Shown here in pieces: positions 21,850 through 32,395 of a DNA stretch of 64,000 nucleotides. The stretch's first letter is position 1; each line of letters begins with the position of its first letter. Made by a program: the position numbers and the translations under genes. The DNA comes from Omphalotus guepiniiformis (taxonomy: Eukaryota > Basidiomycota > Agaricomycetes > Agaricales > Omphalotaceae): the NCBI GenBank assembly GCA_028554645.1, contig JAQOOI010000062.1, positions 372,001 through 436,000 of the forward strand, in the 5' to 3' direction. The notes under the pieces were generated by a model. That model was not told the DNA's origin and made no database searches. It saw only the letters and a list, made by a program, of their open reading frames with translations.

Positions 21850-23485
21850 ATGCGTCTTCAGCTTACTGCCAATCAAGAAGTGGCCCTTCTCATACAGGAA
21901 CGTGATGATATCCTCGCCGAACGCGATCTCTACCGCAAGCAGCTCTCCGACGCGCTGAGCGATCTGAAGTTGCGCCACAACGATAGTCTGGACTTGAAAC
22001 AACAATATAACGATGTCTGCAGTGAGCATTTGGACTTGAAACAGCAATACAGCGATGTCAGCTCTGAGCTTGCGGACGTGAAGAGAGAGCTGGCGCGTGA
22101 GCGCTTGAAACTCTCAGCTGGGCATTCGCAGGGCAAAGGAGTCCCGGGCGATTCTGCTGAAAGCATTACGACGGACAATACCGATGTTAGCTCAAAACTC
22201 ACAGCTGTGTCTGCTTCTTCGACAGAGGATGGTACAGAGGTTGACGGTCGAGGTGGCAGGTCATTTTCAGAGAGTCAGGTATGCAACTTCTTGCCTAATC
22301 TTCGTCAATACTCATACTATATGGGTGTTGAACCTTTTCTCTTTCACAGGTTACTGCCAGGACCACTTCTCGTACGGATGCTATAGCTGATTTGCCTGAG
22401 CCGGCTAGACGAATACTTGAAAATATTCTGCGTCCCCGTGCGCATACACCTTTGCCAGTGGTCGATGAAGGCCAGGTGCCTTCTCTACCAATGTCTGAAA
22501 CCCCCACAACTCTTGTGCCTTCATCAGTACCTATATCTTCTCCAGTGCCCACACAGCACCATATACCTCCCTTCGTAGAAAGCGGCTCAATGACGTCCTC
22601 GGTTGGAATGCAGGCCAGGGAGTTCATCCTCAAATATGGAACAGATAGGACACACCGTTTCGGACATTTCATTTCTGAATGCAGTGCACAACTCATCGAC
22701 TTTGTAAACAAAAGCCAATACGAAACAGATGCCCGGACGATGAAGGACGTTATCAATGTCATATATGAGATGGCTGTCAAAGGGGAGACTCCAAGAAATT
22801 ATGGAACGATATGCGAAGAGATGACACAGCACATTGATCCAAATATTCGGGATTGGGAGACAAGAGATGCAGAAGGGAAACCTATCGGAGGTGGACAACT
22901 TTTCAAGAAGCTTCTGTTGCGCAGATGCAAAGTGGACTTCGAGAGATGGATTTCGTTTGCCTCGAGAAGTCACCAAGTGTCGAAGGAGATAGACCTGGAA
23001 TCCGTTGACTGGGATGAGGACGTAGGGAGTGAAAGCGATCAATCAGCAAGAATATTAAACCTACTCAGATTTCTTGGGACCTTATTCAGCGAGAGGATGG
23101 TCCCCGAGCGGGTTATGCTTGACTGCATAGAGCGGTTGCTCACAATGTCAGAAGCGGCTGGGGCTCATGCACATGTGTGTATCGAGGGAATGAGCACACT
23201 GCTGCTTTCGGCCGGGCCTGAACTACATAACATGAGAACGCGTGGGCGGATGGATGTGTGTTTTGAGCGCATGAAGGAGCTTGCGTGGCCTCATAGTCCG
23301 TATACCAAAGATGTCGGCATCAACTCGAAGGGATTTTTACGGGTGAGTGGTTCGGTTCTGGAGTGATTTATGTTGCGACAGAGTCGTTGTTTTTCTTGGT
23401 TCTAATCATTTGAATGAACCCTGATCTATGTGTTCTCTGTTTCTGGCAGAATCTAATTGATTTTCGCGGACGAAAGTGGGTGTAA
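21850..23485 (+). CDS. Coiled-coil plus MIF4G-domain protein, copy C
   Basis: Exons 21850-22278, 22350-23342 and 23450-23485, all phase 0, give 485 residues. The coiled coil (about residues 10-85) contains a 14-residue direct repeat, DLKQQYNDVCSEHL then DLKQQYSDVSSELA, absent from A and B. After a Pro/Ser linker (LPVVDEGQVPSLPMSETPTT) comes the MIF4G-like domain (about 255-470): MKDVINVIYEMAVKGE, LFKKLLLRRCKVDFERW, LLRFLGTLFSERMVPERVM, MDVCFERMKELAWPHSP, and the final exon NLIDFRGRKWV, which resembles the eIF4G middle-domain end (xLDLRxxxWV). It is intact and the best representative of the family. It lies directly upstream of kinase K4 on the same strand. Confidence 0.75.
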
Positions 23486-23609
23486 TACGATTTTCTAGTA
23501 CGGTGTATGTCATGAGAGTACACTCATCGGGTCGTCTGGCTATTGCGAAAGTACGAGAGAATTTGGGATTGAGCAAGTTTAGTATATGGTGCTCTGTTGT
23601 AGAAAGATT

Positions 23610-23700
23610 CAATGCGAATTCTTGACGGAAACTGTGGTAGAAAGATGGTGAAACTTGGGGACCGAAGTCTACCAGGGGAGTCGACGATTGGGCCACCTCG
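23610..23700 (+). repeat. Orphan fragment of the MIF4G upstream block
   Basis: TTCTTGACGGAAACTGTGGTAG at about 23620 matches the distal end of the MIF4G promoter block, but what follows is K4 upstream sequence and no MIF4G gene. This suggests a rearrangement junction between the two repeated families. Confidence 0.4.
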
Positions 23701-23888
23701 GATGGTACTAGTTAATTAACGGCATAAGTATTTTCGAGTCTACCAGCCCAACCTTCGAGCTTGTCGTATCCCCTTTGGCATGTTCATCGGAGCATTGTTT
23801 AGGATGTTGGTCGACAAAAAGCCAGCAAGTCGTTCAGTGGGACAGTAGTATGAGTAAGCTTGAAGTTGAAACGCGGTATGCTGTGACT

Positions 23889-23894
23889 CACGTG
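23889..23894. promoter_or_regulatory. CACGTG box of K4
   Basis: CACGTG lies 70 bp before the K4 start in the context GACTCACGTGACATATTTTG. The upstream 230 bp matches K6 (GCATAAGTATT, GAGTCTACCAGCCCAA). Confidence 0.45.
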
Positions 23895-23963
23895 ACATAT
23901 TTTGCTCTTTGAACTTCAATTCTTCACTGCGAAGTTCGAACCAGCGCCACACTATTACTGGCC

Positions 23964-25448
23964 ATGACCTACACGTCTCCACACAGCGCCGTACTTGCTT
24001 TGCCTATTACAATCGTTACTTTAGGTATATCTGCAATATGTGGACTCGCATCGGGCGTAATACCGGGCATGACTTTGATTAAGAAACGGCGCCACAGTCT
24101 TAGTATCTCTGAGTCGGTACGCGTCTCTGCTCTATTGAAAGTTGACGAACTCCTTCTCATGAATCTCATCCATCTTCTGGGTCTATCTTCAGCTTCCGAA
24201 AGATCTTAGTACGTGGAGACAACCAGGAGCCTCAGTTGAAGCTGAAGAAGAAGTGTGGCGGAAATTGGACGCACCCCTCAAGGATGCTGGGTTCACTCAG
24301 TGGCCCCACCATAACGGCTCAGACCAGACCTCAATAGACTTATTAGATCCTATTCCAAATGGATATGCATATGCGACCCCTCGTCGCGGGATTGAGAGAG
24401 GTATGGGTACTGTTCGTGATCTACGGTATTTCACATACAGGGTAGGCTCTTTCGTCCCTGTATCTGTTCTACGCCACTCACACCTCACAGAACCCTCTGA
24501 GTCGTGCGGTTCGCACTCCTGAAGGCCATGATATGATAATGCGGGTGATAGTCATCAAGGACGAAGGTCAGAACCACTTGCAAATTCTGAGGCAACTCAC
24601 GGCCGGTCCGCAAGCTTTTCTCACCAGCAATCATACGCTTCCAATGCTACAAGAATTTCATTTTGAGCATATTACATTTGGCCTCTTTCCTAGAGTCGGA
24701 GCTTCGATGACCGAGGCATACGGGTTTTGGCCGAGGAACTCTGCTGGTGATGTCCTTGACATGGTGATGCAAGCTCTTGAGGTGAGCTATGCCTGACATT
24801 ATATTCAAATTTCTTGTTCAAGTCACGGCAGGGACTTGAATTCATTCATAGCATGAATATCGCGCATCGGGTGATTTTGAATCTCTTTGCATGTTGCGTC
24901 CTGTTGACTATCTTTTGAAGGACGCCTTTAAGGACAATTTTCTGGTCGAGTGGTTTCCAGAGTCGCTCCGGGCAAACGCCATTCCAATATCGCGACCGCG
25001 CGTCTACCTCATAGACTTTGAAGTTGCTGTGTCCTTTGCCCCCGACAGTTTGCCTGAACAGATGGTTTGTACCGGTTACCCGATAGGTGGTTCTGTCCGC
25101 GATCTAGATATGTATTCAAGACCCAGTATACCCGAGATGGACACCGGTGAACCTTACGATCCATTCAAACTCGATGTGTGGCAATTTGGCACCAGTCTTT
25201 TGGACTTCAAGGTCGGTGTTATTGTTCGCCATCCTTAGAATCCACAATTTATCAAGCTCGTTTAGAGCACTTTCGATCCCATTGATGATGTTTTGGCGGC
25301 CATGGCTGCAGATGACCCTGCCGCCCGCATGAGCGCGAAGGATGCATCGTCCAAGCTAGGTTCTGTATTGAACGAGATGTCGCCGCTTTCCTTGCTTGTC
25401 GTGCCCAAGGCTTTATCGCAGCCTTTCGAATATACAGACCGTGATTGA
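23964..25448 (+). CDS. Membrane-anchored kinase-like protein K4
   Basis: Intact six-exon copy. The anchor helix is VLALPITIVTLGISAICGLA, followed by KKRRHSLSIS. Exon 2 begins LPKDLSTWRQPGASVEAEEE; exon 3 holds MIMRVIVIKDEGQNHLQI with Arg at the beta-3 Lys position, and PRVGASMTEAYGFWPRNSAG. A 39-nt exon encodes the helix before the catalytic loop (FIHSMNIAHR), spliced to DAFKDNFLVEW. YLIDFEVAVSFAPD and PYDPFKLDVWQFG follow, and the C-terminus is FEYTDRD. It is the first of four tandem plus-strand copies; K4 plus K5 form a unit repeated as K6 plus K7. Confidence 0.75.
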
Positions 25449-25800
25449 AGTGCGTGCAACTATATCTACGAGATAGACAATGTTGTCGACCAGGCTCGTA
25501 TCAAATCAAAGATACTCAGCTCGACCTGACCTGTACGGTCCTGTTCGACGCCGCCGAGAGGGGGTTTTGAATTTCAAAGTGACTTCTGTACTCTCCAGTT
25601 TAGTTGCCCTGAGTGTAATATAATGGATTCACTGGTACTACCGTGAATAACAGAGGTCCAAGCTCATGTCGTGTTCCCTTATGATCAACCGGGCATGCGT
25701 ATGCTCTGGAAGTAAATTCTATGTCGGTGTGGTCTGGCTTTCATGGCTTTCAGTTTGACTCGAACTGAAAGCCCCGACACGGGCCGGCGGGCCGCTCAAG
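25449..25800 (+). repeat. 3'-flank repeat of kinase-like genes, copy behind K4
   Basis: Matches the block behind K1 and K6 (TCGACGCCGCCGAGAGGGGG; GTGTAATATAATGGATTCAC; GATCAACCGGGCATGCGTAT). Its right end contains a short inverted repeat, CTTTCAGTTTGACTCGAACTGAAAG, at about 25747-25771, which could form a hairpin. Confidence 0.65.
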
Positions 25801-25815
25801 CACGTTGATTTGACT

Positions 25816-25821
25816 CACGTG
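25816..25821. promoter_or_regulatory. CACGTG box of K5
   Basis: CACGTG lies 54 bp before the K5 start in the context GACTCACGTGGTATAATAAT. This promoter also preserves the uninterrupted form of the site occupied by the mobile element upstream of K7 (TTCGTTCTTCAGCGCCACAC). Confidence 0.45.
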
Positions 25822-25874
25822 GTATAATAATAATTTCTTTTCGTTCTTCAGCGCCACACTGTATACCAGTAGCC

Positions 25875-27356
25875 ATGACATACACTGCGTCTCCAAACGG
25901 CGCCGCACTTGCTTTACCTATCGCAATCGTCACTTTAGGTATCGCTGCAATGTATACTCTTGTACCAGGCATTATACCGGCCATACCTTCGAACAAAAAA
26001 CGACGCCACAATCTTAGTATCTCTGAATCGGTACGCCGCGTTGACAGACTCCTTCAGATCCGTCTTCTCGACTTATTTTCAGCTTCCCAAAGATCTGAGT
26101 ACGTGGCGACAGCCAGGAATGTCAGTTGAAGCCGACGAAGAAGTGTGGCAGAAATTGGACCCAGTCCTCAAGGATGCTGGGTTCACGCAGTGGCCCCACC
26201 ATAACGGCTCAGACCAGACTTCGATAAACTTATCAAATCCTATTCCAAGTGGATATGCATATGCGGCCCCCAGTCGTGGAGTTGGAAAAGGTTTGGGTAC
26301 TGTTCGCTTGTTACGGTTTTTTGAATACAGGGTGGGTTTTTCGCACTCGTTTCAATTCTTCGACGCTCATACTTCACAGAACCCTCTCAACCGCGCGATT
26401 CGCACTTCTGAAGGCCATGACGTGATTATGCGAGTGCTAGCCATTAAAGACGAAGGCCGTAATCACTTGCAAATCATTAGACAACTCACGACTGGTCCGC
26501 AAGCTTTTCTGACTAGCAATCACACGCTTCCAATGTTACATGAGTTTCAGTTTGAACATATCACGTTTGGCCTCTTTCCTAGAGTCGGAGAAACGATGTC
26601 CGAGGCATACGGCTTCTGGCCGAAGAACTCTGTCGGCGACGTACTTGACATGGTGATGCAAGCTATTGAGGTGAGCTGCGTCTGGTGTTTAATAGTAAAC
26701 TTCCGGTTCAATACGCAAGCAGGGACTCGAATTCATTCATAGCATGAATATCGCACACAGGGTGATTTCCTAACTGATTTCCTAACTCTTTATATGCAAA
26801 TGTTCTGCTGACCATCTATTGAAGGACGCATTCAAAGACAATTTTCTGGTGGAGTGGCATCCAGAGTCACTCCGGACGAATGCTGTTCCGATATCGCGAC
26901 CGCGCGTCTATCTCATAGACTTTGAGGTTGCTGTGTCCTTTGGGTCTGACTGTTTACTCGAACAGAGAGTATGCACCGGATTCCCAATAGGTGGTTCTGT
27001 CCCCGAGGTAGATATGTATTCGAGACCTGGTATACCAGAGATGGACACCGGTGAACCTTACGATCCGTTTAAACTCGACGTATGGCAATTTGGCACCAGT
27101 CTTTTAGATTTCAAGGTCGTTATTACCTTTAGCGCCATCCTTAGAAATCGCAGCTTATCAAGAAAAATTATAGAGTACTTTCGATCCCATCGATAATGTT
27201 TTGGTGGCGATGGCTGCAGACGACCCTGCCGCTCGCATGAGCGCGAAAGATGCTTCGTCGAAGCTGGGTTCTTTATTAAACGAAATGTCGCCGCTGTCCC
27301 TGTTTGTCAAGCCCAAGGCGTTATCACGACCTTCCGAATATACGGACGATAGTTGA
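25875..27356 (+). CDS. Membrane-anchored kinase-like protein K5
   Basis: Intact six-exon copy. The anchor helix is ALALPIAIVTLGIAAMYTLV; the basic stretch is NKKRRHNLSIS. The core has DVIMRVLAIKDEGRNHLQI, AHR joined to DAFKDNFLVEW, YLIDFEVAVSFGSD with a Leu in place of the usual Pro before EQRVCTG, and PYDPFKLDVWQFGTSLLDF. Exon 2 and exon 3 carry several private changes (QKLDPVLK, PSGYAYAAPSRG, GETMSEAYGFWPKNSVG). Its downstream flank pairs with that of K3 in inverted orientation. No disruption was seen. Confidence 0.75.
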
Positions 27357-27640
27357 TGGACATGTCATATAATAAAGTGAACTGTATCGCAGGTGAATCA
27401 ACCCTTACTGCTGGCATGCAATAAATGATGACTAGATGTATCTCGATGAACCTCTAGCGAAGGTTACAGCTGCAGTCATCAGATTGAAAGAGTTCAGTCA
27501 CGAAGGTGAGCGTCCTCAACTACCTATGACCACCCACTTTCAATCCCACTTGCAAAATTGCTCGTTAGACAACACGTTTCAACTAGTGTATCCTGGTGCA
27601 CAGTACATACTCACCTAACGCTGGCCAAAAACCCAACATT
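27357..27640. repeat. Inverted repeat arm: 3' flank shared by K5 and K3
   Basis: Counterpart of 14560-15032. The match includes GGTGAATCAACCCTTACTGC, ATGTATCTCGATGAACC, GCGAAGGTTACAGCTGCAGT, TATCCTGGTGCACAGTACA and GGCCAAAAACCCAACATTCG. The matching then continues through the intergenic region to the K6 promoter, as between K3 and K2. Confidence 0.65.
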
Positions 27641-27894
27641 CGTTTCATGGTCGTGGTTGATATCGACGTGGTCGACGTGGGCAAGTGGCCGCTCATCGTG
27701 GTCGTAGGGCTTTCCGCAATTCAATGAATTTTAGCATTCCATGCGAAATTCATACTTGGCCGCTGCAAGTTGTGCTTGTCATACTACAGACTTTCATGCA
27801 ATGCTTCGAACTTTGTACAACTTGGTTCTATATCAACTCAACCTCCGATTAAATTTTGCGTAATTCAGAGCTAGGACGATATTGAGGGATGACG

Positions 27895-28015
27895 AAACTT
27901 AGCATGTTCACTGTTCAGTCGCATGAGTCGGCGAATTGGTATACGTACATCTATCTCAAACTACAACTCGTAGCTTCAATTTGATTTGCAGTGTACCACC
28001 TTGGATGGTTGTTAC
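27895..28015 (-). pseudogene. Scrap of gene X (divergent to K6)
   Basis: On the minus strand LQIKLKLRVVV is followed by stops and then an AACATG end whose donor reads CTAAGTTTCG instead of GTRAGTTCG, so the splice donor seen in the other two copies is destroyed. It lies head-to-head with K6, as the scrap at 14354 does with K2. Confidence 0.45.
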
Positions 28016-28170
28016 TTCACAGCATAAGTATTTCCGAGTCTACCAGCCCAAGCTTCGAGTTCGTCGTACCCTCCTTGGCAGTTCATCGGAGCACTGTTTA
28101 CGATTCGAGTTGAGAAAAAGCTGTGAGTCGATACAGTATTAGTAAGCCTGAAACACGGTATGCTGTGAAG

Positions 28171-28176
28171 CACGTG
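28171..28176. promoter_or_regulatory. CACGTG box of K6
   Basis: CACGTG lies 71 bp before the K6 start in the context GAAGCACGTGACACCTAAT, as in K2 and K4. Confidence 0.45.
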
Positions 28177-28246
28177 ACACCTAATTTGGTTTTGCCCTTT
28201 GAACTTCAATTCTTCGCTGCGAACCAGCGCCACACTATTACTGGCC

Positions 28247-29728
28247 ATGACATACGCGTCTTCAAACAGCGCCGTACTTGCTTTACCTATTGCAATCGTT
28301 ACTTTAGGTATATCTGCAATATGTAGACTCGCATCGGGCGTAATACCGGGCATGACTTTGACCAAGAAACGGCGCCACAGTCTTAGTATCATCTCTGACT
28401 CGGTACGCGTCTTTGCTCCATTGAAAGTTGACGAACTCCCTTTGATCCATTTGTGGGCCTATCTTTAGCTTCCGAAAGATCTAATGACATGGAGACAACC
28501 AGGAGCGTCAGTTGAAGCTGAGGAAGAAGTGTGGCGGAAATTGGACCCTGTCCTTAAAGATGCCGGGTTCACGCAGTGGCCCCATTATCGCGATTCATAC
28601 CAGACCTCGGTCGACCTGGCTAATCCTATTCCAAACGGGTACGCGTATGCGACCCCTCGTCGCGGATGTGAGAAAGGTATAGGTACTGTTCGTAAACTAC
28701 AGTTTTTCGCTTACAGGGTAGGCTCTTTCGTAAACGTATCTGTTCTACGCCACTCATGCTTCCTAGAACCCTCTGTGTCGCGCGGTTCGCACTCTTGAAG
28801 GCTATGATGTGATAATGCGTGTGATAGTTCACAAGGACGAAGGTCGAAACCACTTAGAAATTCTGAGGCAACTCACGACCGGTCCGCACGCTTTTCTGAC
28901 AAGCAATCACACACTCCCAATGCTACAAGAGTTTGAGTTTCAACATATTACATTTGGTCTCTTTCCTAGAGTCGGAGCTTCGATGACCGAGGCATACGGG
29001 TTTTGGCCGAGGAACTCTGCTGGTGACGTTCTTGACATGGTGATGCAGGCTCTTGAGGTGAGCTACGTCTCGTATCATTTAAACAACTTCCTGCTCAAGA
29101 CACGATAGGGACTTGAATTCATTCATAGCATGAAAATCGCGCATCGGGTGATCTCGATTCGTTTTGCGCGTAATGTCCTGCTGACCACTTTTTGAAGGAT
29201 GCATTTAGAGACAACTTTTTGGTAGAGTGGCATCCAGAGTCACTCCGGGCGAACGCCATTCCAATATCGCGACCACGCGTCTACCTCGTAGATTTTGAAG
29301 TTGCCGTGTCCTTTGGGCCCGACAGTTTGCCTGAACAGATGGTTTGTACCGGTTACCCGATAGGTGGCTCTTTCCGCAACTTAGATATGTATTCGAGACC
29401 TGGTATACCAGAGATGGACACTGGTGAACCTTACGATCCATTCAAACTCGATGTGTGGCAATTTGGCACCAGTCTTTTGGATCTCAAGGTCAGTGTTATT
29501 ATTAGCGCCATCCTTAGAATTCACAGCTTATCAAGCATTTTTTAGAGTACTTTCGATCCCATTGATGATGTTTTGGCGGCCATGGCTGCAGATGACCCTG
29601 CCGCCCGCATGAGCGCGAAGGATGCTTCGTCCAAGCTAGGTTCTTTATTAAACGAAATGTCACCGCATTCCCTGTTTGTCAAGCCCAAGGCGTTATCGCA
29701 GCCTTTCGAATATACAGACCGTGATTGA
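28247..29728 (+). CDS. Membrane-anchored kinase-like protein K6
   Basis: Intact six-exon copy. The anchor is VLALPIAIVTLGISAICRLA, with KKRRHSLSIISDS (one extra residue). Exon 2 is LPKDLMTWRQPGASVEAEEE, as in K1. Exon 3 contains DVIMRVIVHKDEGRNHLEI, also as in K1, suggesting conversion or descent between these two copies across the inversion. AHR joins DAFRDNFLVEW; YLVDFEVAVSFGPD has Val for Ile; the last residues are FEYTDRD. The 3' flank carries two consecutive copies of the downstream repeat. Confidence 0.75.
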
Positions 29729-29777
29729 AGTGCGTGCAACTATATCTACGAGATAGAATATGTTTTCGACCCAGGCT

Positions 29778-30215
29778 TGCATCAAATCAAAGATACTTGA
29801 TCAGCTCGACAACGATCCTGTTCGACGCCGCAGAGAGGGGGTTATGAAATTCAAAGACTTCCGGTTTAGTTGCCCTGAGTGTAATATAATGGATTTACTG
29901 GTACTACGGTGAATAACAAAGGGCATGCTCTCTGTTGTGAATAACACGTTTCCCGATATGATCAACCAGGGCATGCGTATCTTCTACGTCGGTGTGGCCT
30001 GACTGCCCTGCATCAAATTAAAGATACTCACCTCGACCTGACCTGTACGATCCTGTTCGACGCCGCCGAGAGGGGGTTTTGAATTTTAAAGTGACTTCTG
30101 ACATGCTTTCCGGTTTAGTTCCCCGAAGTGTAATATAATGGATTCACTGGTACTACCGTGAATAACAGAGCTCCAAGGGTCCAAGCTCTCATCGTGTTCC
30201 CTTATAATGGTCTGA
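29778..30215 (+). repeat. Tandem duplication of the kinase 3'-flank repeat
   Basis: Two copies lie in direct order: about 29778-30008 and 30009-30215. Each has GCATCAAAT(C/T)AAAGATACT, CGATCCTGTTCGACGCCGC, GAGAGGGGGTT, TAATATAATGGATT and TACTGGTACTAC. The other kinases carry this block once. Confidence 0.7.
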
Positions 30216-30311
30216 AACAAGAAACAAGAATACTAAATTGGCTGACTACGCTAAAATACATAGCTCAGGTAACATAAGATAAATTACACTACCTCGTCAG
30301 CTCGTTTCGTA

Positions 30312-30390
30312 GATTAAAAAACAAAAACAAAAACAAAAACAGAAAAAGAAAAAGCAAAGGAAAGGAAAGGAAAAAAAACGGAAAGAAAAT
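30312..30390 (+). repeat. A-rich simple sequence
   Basis: A run of AAAAAC units passes into AAAAAG and then GGAAA units, a low-complexity purine tract on the plus strand between the K6 3' repeat and the K7 promoter. Confidence 0.8.
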
Positions 30391-30467
30391 AGACGGACAA
30401 ATGCATCTGAAACTCAAAGCCCCCGACACAGGCCGACGGGCCGTTCAAAGCGAGTGTTGATTTGAAT

Positions 30468-30473
30468 CACGTG
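30468..30473. promoter_or_regulatory. CACGTG box of K7, displaced by insertion
   Basis: CACGTG in the context AATCACGTGGTCTAATAATTT, identical in layout to K1. It is now about 2.6 kb from the K7 start because of the element at 30500-33022. Removing the element would place it about 48 bp upstream, close to the 54-56 bp seen in K1 and K5. Confidence 0.5.
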
Positions 30474-30679
30474 GTCTAATAATTTCTTTTCGTTCTTCAC
30501 TGTCATCAGCAAAATAGACGTAAGCATATAATGCATTGTCAATGGGTTGCTAGACTTATACTGTCTTGGTATCTTTTTGTGCAAAAACAATCATATTGTA
30601 TAAATCTTATAAGTCATGAAATAATGTTAGACAAAAAAACACTCTGATAACAGAAGCAAATAATAATTTCTACATGTAA

Positions 30680-30880
30680 CATCCTTACAGCACCTGAGAA
30701 TTATTGTGAGTTTGAGTAAATCTATATAACACCTTACAACGCCTCACAATTATTCTAGACTCAGATGACATCTATGTAACACCCTTACAACATCTCGGAA
30801 TTATTGTGGACTCACGTAACATCTATATAACACTATCACAACATCTCACAACTATTGTTGACTCAAGTAATACTCATATT
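30680..30880. repeat. Left subterminal repeats of the mobile element
   Basis: About four irregular units of roughly 50 bp, each with a YTTACARC-like motif, then CTCACAAYTATT or GGAATTATTG, then a CTATATAACAC-like piece. Confidence 0.6.
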
Positions 30881-31770
30881 TTTTTTCTTACAATGTCAGT
30901 CTATCAATTTGGCTCACCGTATGGGAGGCAGAATAAATTTTTTAAGGAGACCTCAGTGGACTCTATGTATAGTAAATGAGTAGATAAGATAAGACTAGAA
31001 TTACAAAGCAAGTGGTCATTTTTGGGAGGGCACTCTGAAGTGCCCTCCTGGAAAAGGATGGTGATGCGGACATGTCAAAGATACTGTGTGTACGATTCAC
31101 ATAGGGTTCGTGGGGTAGGGATGCTGGTGCTCGTCACATTCAGTGTCGGTTCTGGTGCAGTCGGGTGTGGTGCCAGGTTGGTGTAGGTGGTCGTGCTTGA
31201 TCCGTTACCGTGTCGAAGTAAAGGCAATAGAGGCCTCGTCCAACACAAAAAGCAGCTGGAGGGTCGAGACAACGACTGGCTGATCAGTTTGCCGGCTCAG
31301 GACGTCACGTGTTTTTCAATGACGCGTCTTGCAAGTCCAGAAATTCCCCAACATTTTCTCTTTCTTTTTCTTTCCACCACCATGCCTGGTCCATCTTGTG
31401 CCGACCATTGCTTTGTTATTATGCCTCGCTCTCAATTTTGCTTACGCTCATCCAATTGCCCAAAATAAATCCGGGATCGCTCTACAATCAAAATCGAAAA
31501 CCATTACATCTTGTCACCCACAATGTACCCATTCACGATCTTCGCCTGGAAAGCCGTCGGCCATCTATAGATACTGAGTTGATTCACTTGGGAGTCAGTT
31601 CCTTTTGATGAAGGTACTTCCTTGCTTTCCGGCAGCACGTTAACAGTATCTATATAGTGTTCTATTCACTTGGACTTACGCCATACTACCTGCTACCATC
31701 AGCATCTTCCCATAAACACTGTAAGTCTACGAGCAGTGACGTTGAGCGTCGACCGAAAAAGGGTGACGAG

Positions 31771-32395
31771 GACTACATCCAGAGACCAGAAAACGCCTTC
31801 ATTGTCTTCTGTTGTGAGGATCACTAGCAGGCGGAGGAAGAGGCTGCGGCGAATGGGCCCCACCAAGAAGCAATGCCAGGCCGATCTTCCCAAGACGATC
31901 ATCCAGCAATGGAAGGGTTTATCGCCCGAGGAGCGGCAGTACTGGGAGGAGTTCATGAAAGAGAAGAAGAAGGAGCACCAGCGGGCCCACCCAGGCTACG
32001 TCTATTGCCCTTAGCAGGTTAGGATAAGGATGGGAAGGCGAGGAACAAGAAGCGTAGGGGGAAGGGGGGCGAGTCGGTGGAACACGAGGTTTGATGTTGA
32101 AAGTATGTCATATGTTTTTCCTCCTTCTCGCCACCACAATTGCTCAGTGTCAGTGCCCACTTCTCCCATGTCGTACCAATCCATCCAAATTCCGAACATG
32201 TACATGATGCCGTCGTGTCCTACGTCTCCTTCTCTTCTTCTGATGATCAGTCGTCGGTCGTCTAGTTCTGGTCATTCGGAAGTCACCATGTCAAACCTCT
32301 CGACTTACCTTCCAAGCAAGCACCTCATGCCCCATCAGCCATAGCAATGAGGACAAAGGACGGTGTCATGGACGTTGAAGACCCAGATTAACAAA
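31771..32395 (+). pseudogene. Broken HMG-box gene inside the mobile element
   Basis: One frame reads IQRPENAFIVFCCEDH then TAG, then AEEEAAANGP. A second frame continues with GPTKKQCQADLPKTIIQQWK, LSPEERQYWEEFMKEKKKEH and HPGYVYCP before another stop. A third region reads DKDGKARNKKRRGKGGESVE and SAIAMRTKDGVMDVEDP. Together these follow the order of a basidiomycete HMG-box DNA-binding protein of the mating/STE11-like class, but with at least two frame changes and several stops. It is therefore a relic. Intact relatives bind DNA as transcription factors; this one cannot make the full domain. Confidence 0.7.

Noticed and set aside
31187..31608. Overlapping plus-strand frames before the HMG relic
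   Set aside because: Low-complexity Ser/Phe/Leu translations without the HMG family start. They may include the relic's 5' flank but cannot be annotated as coding.
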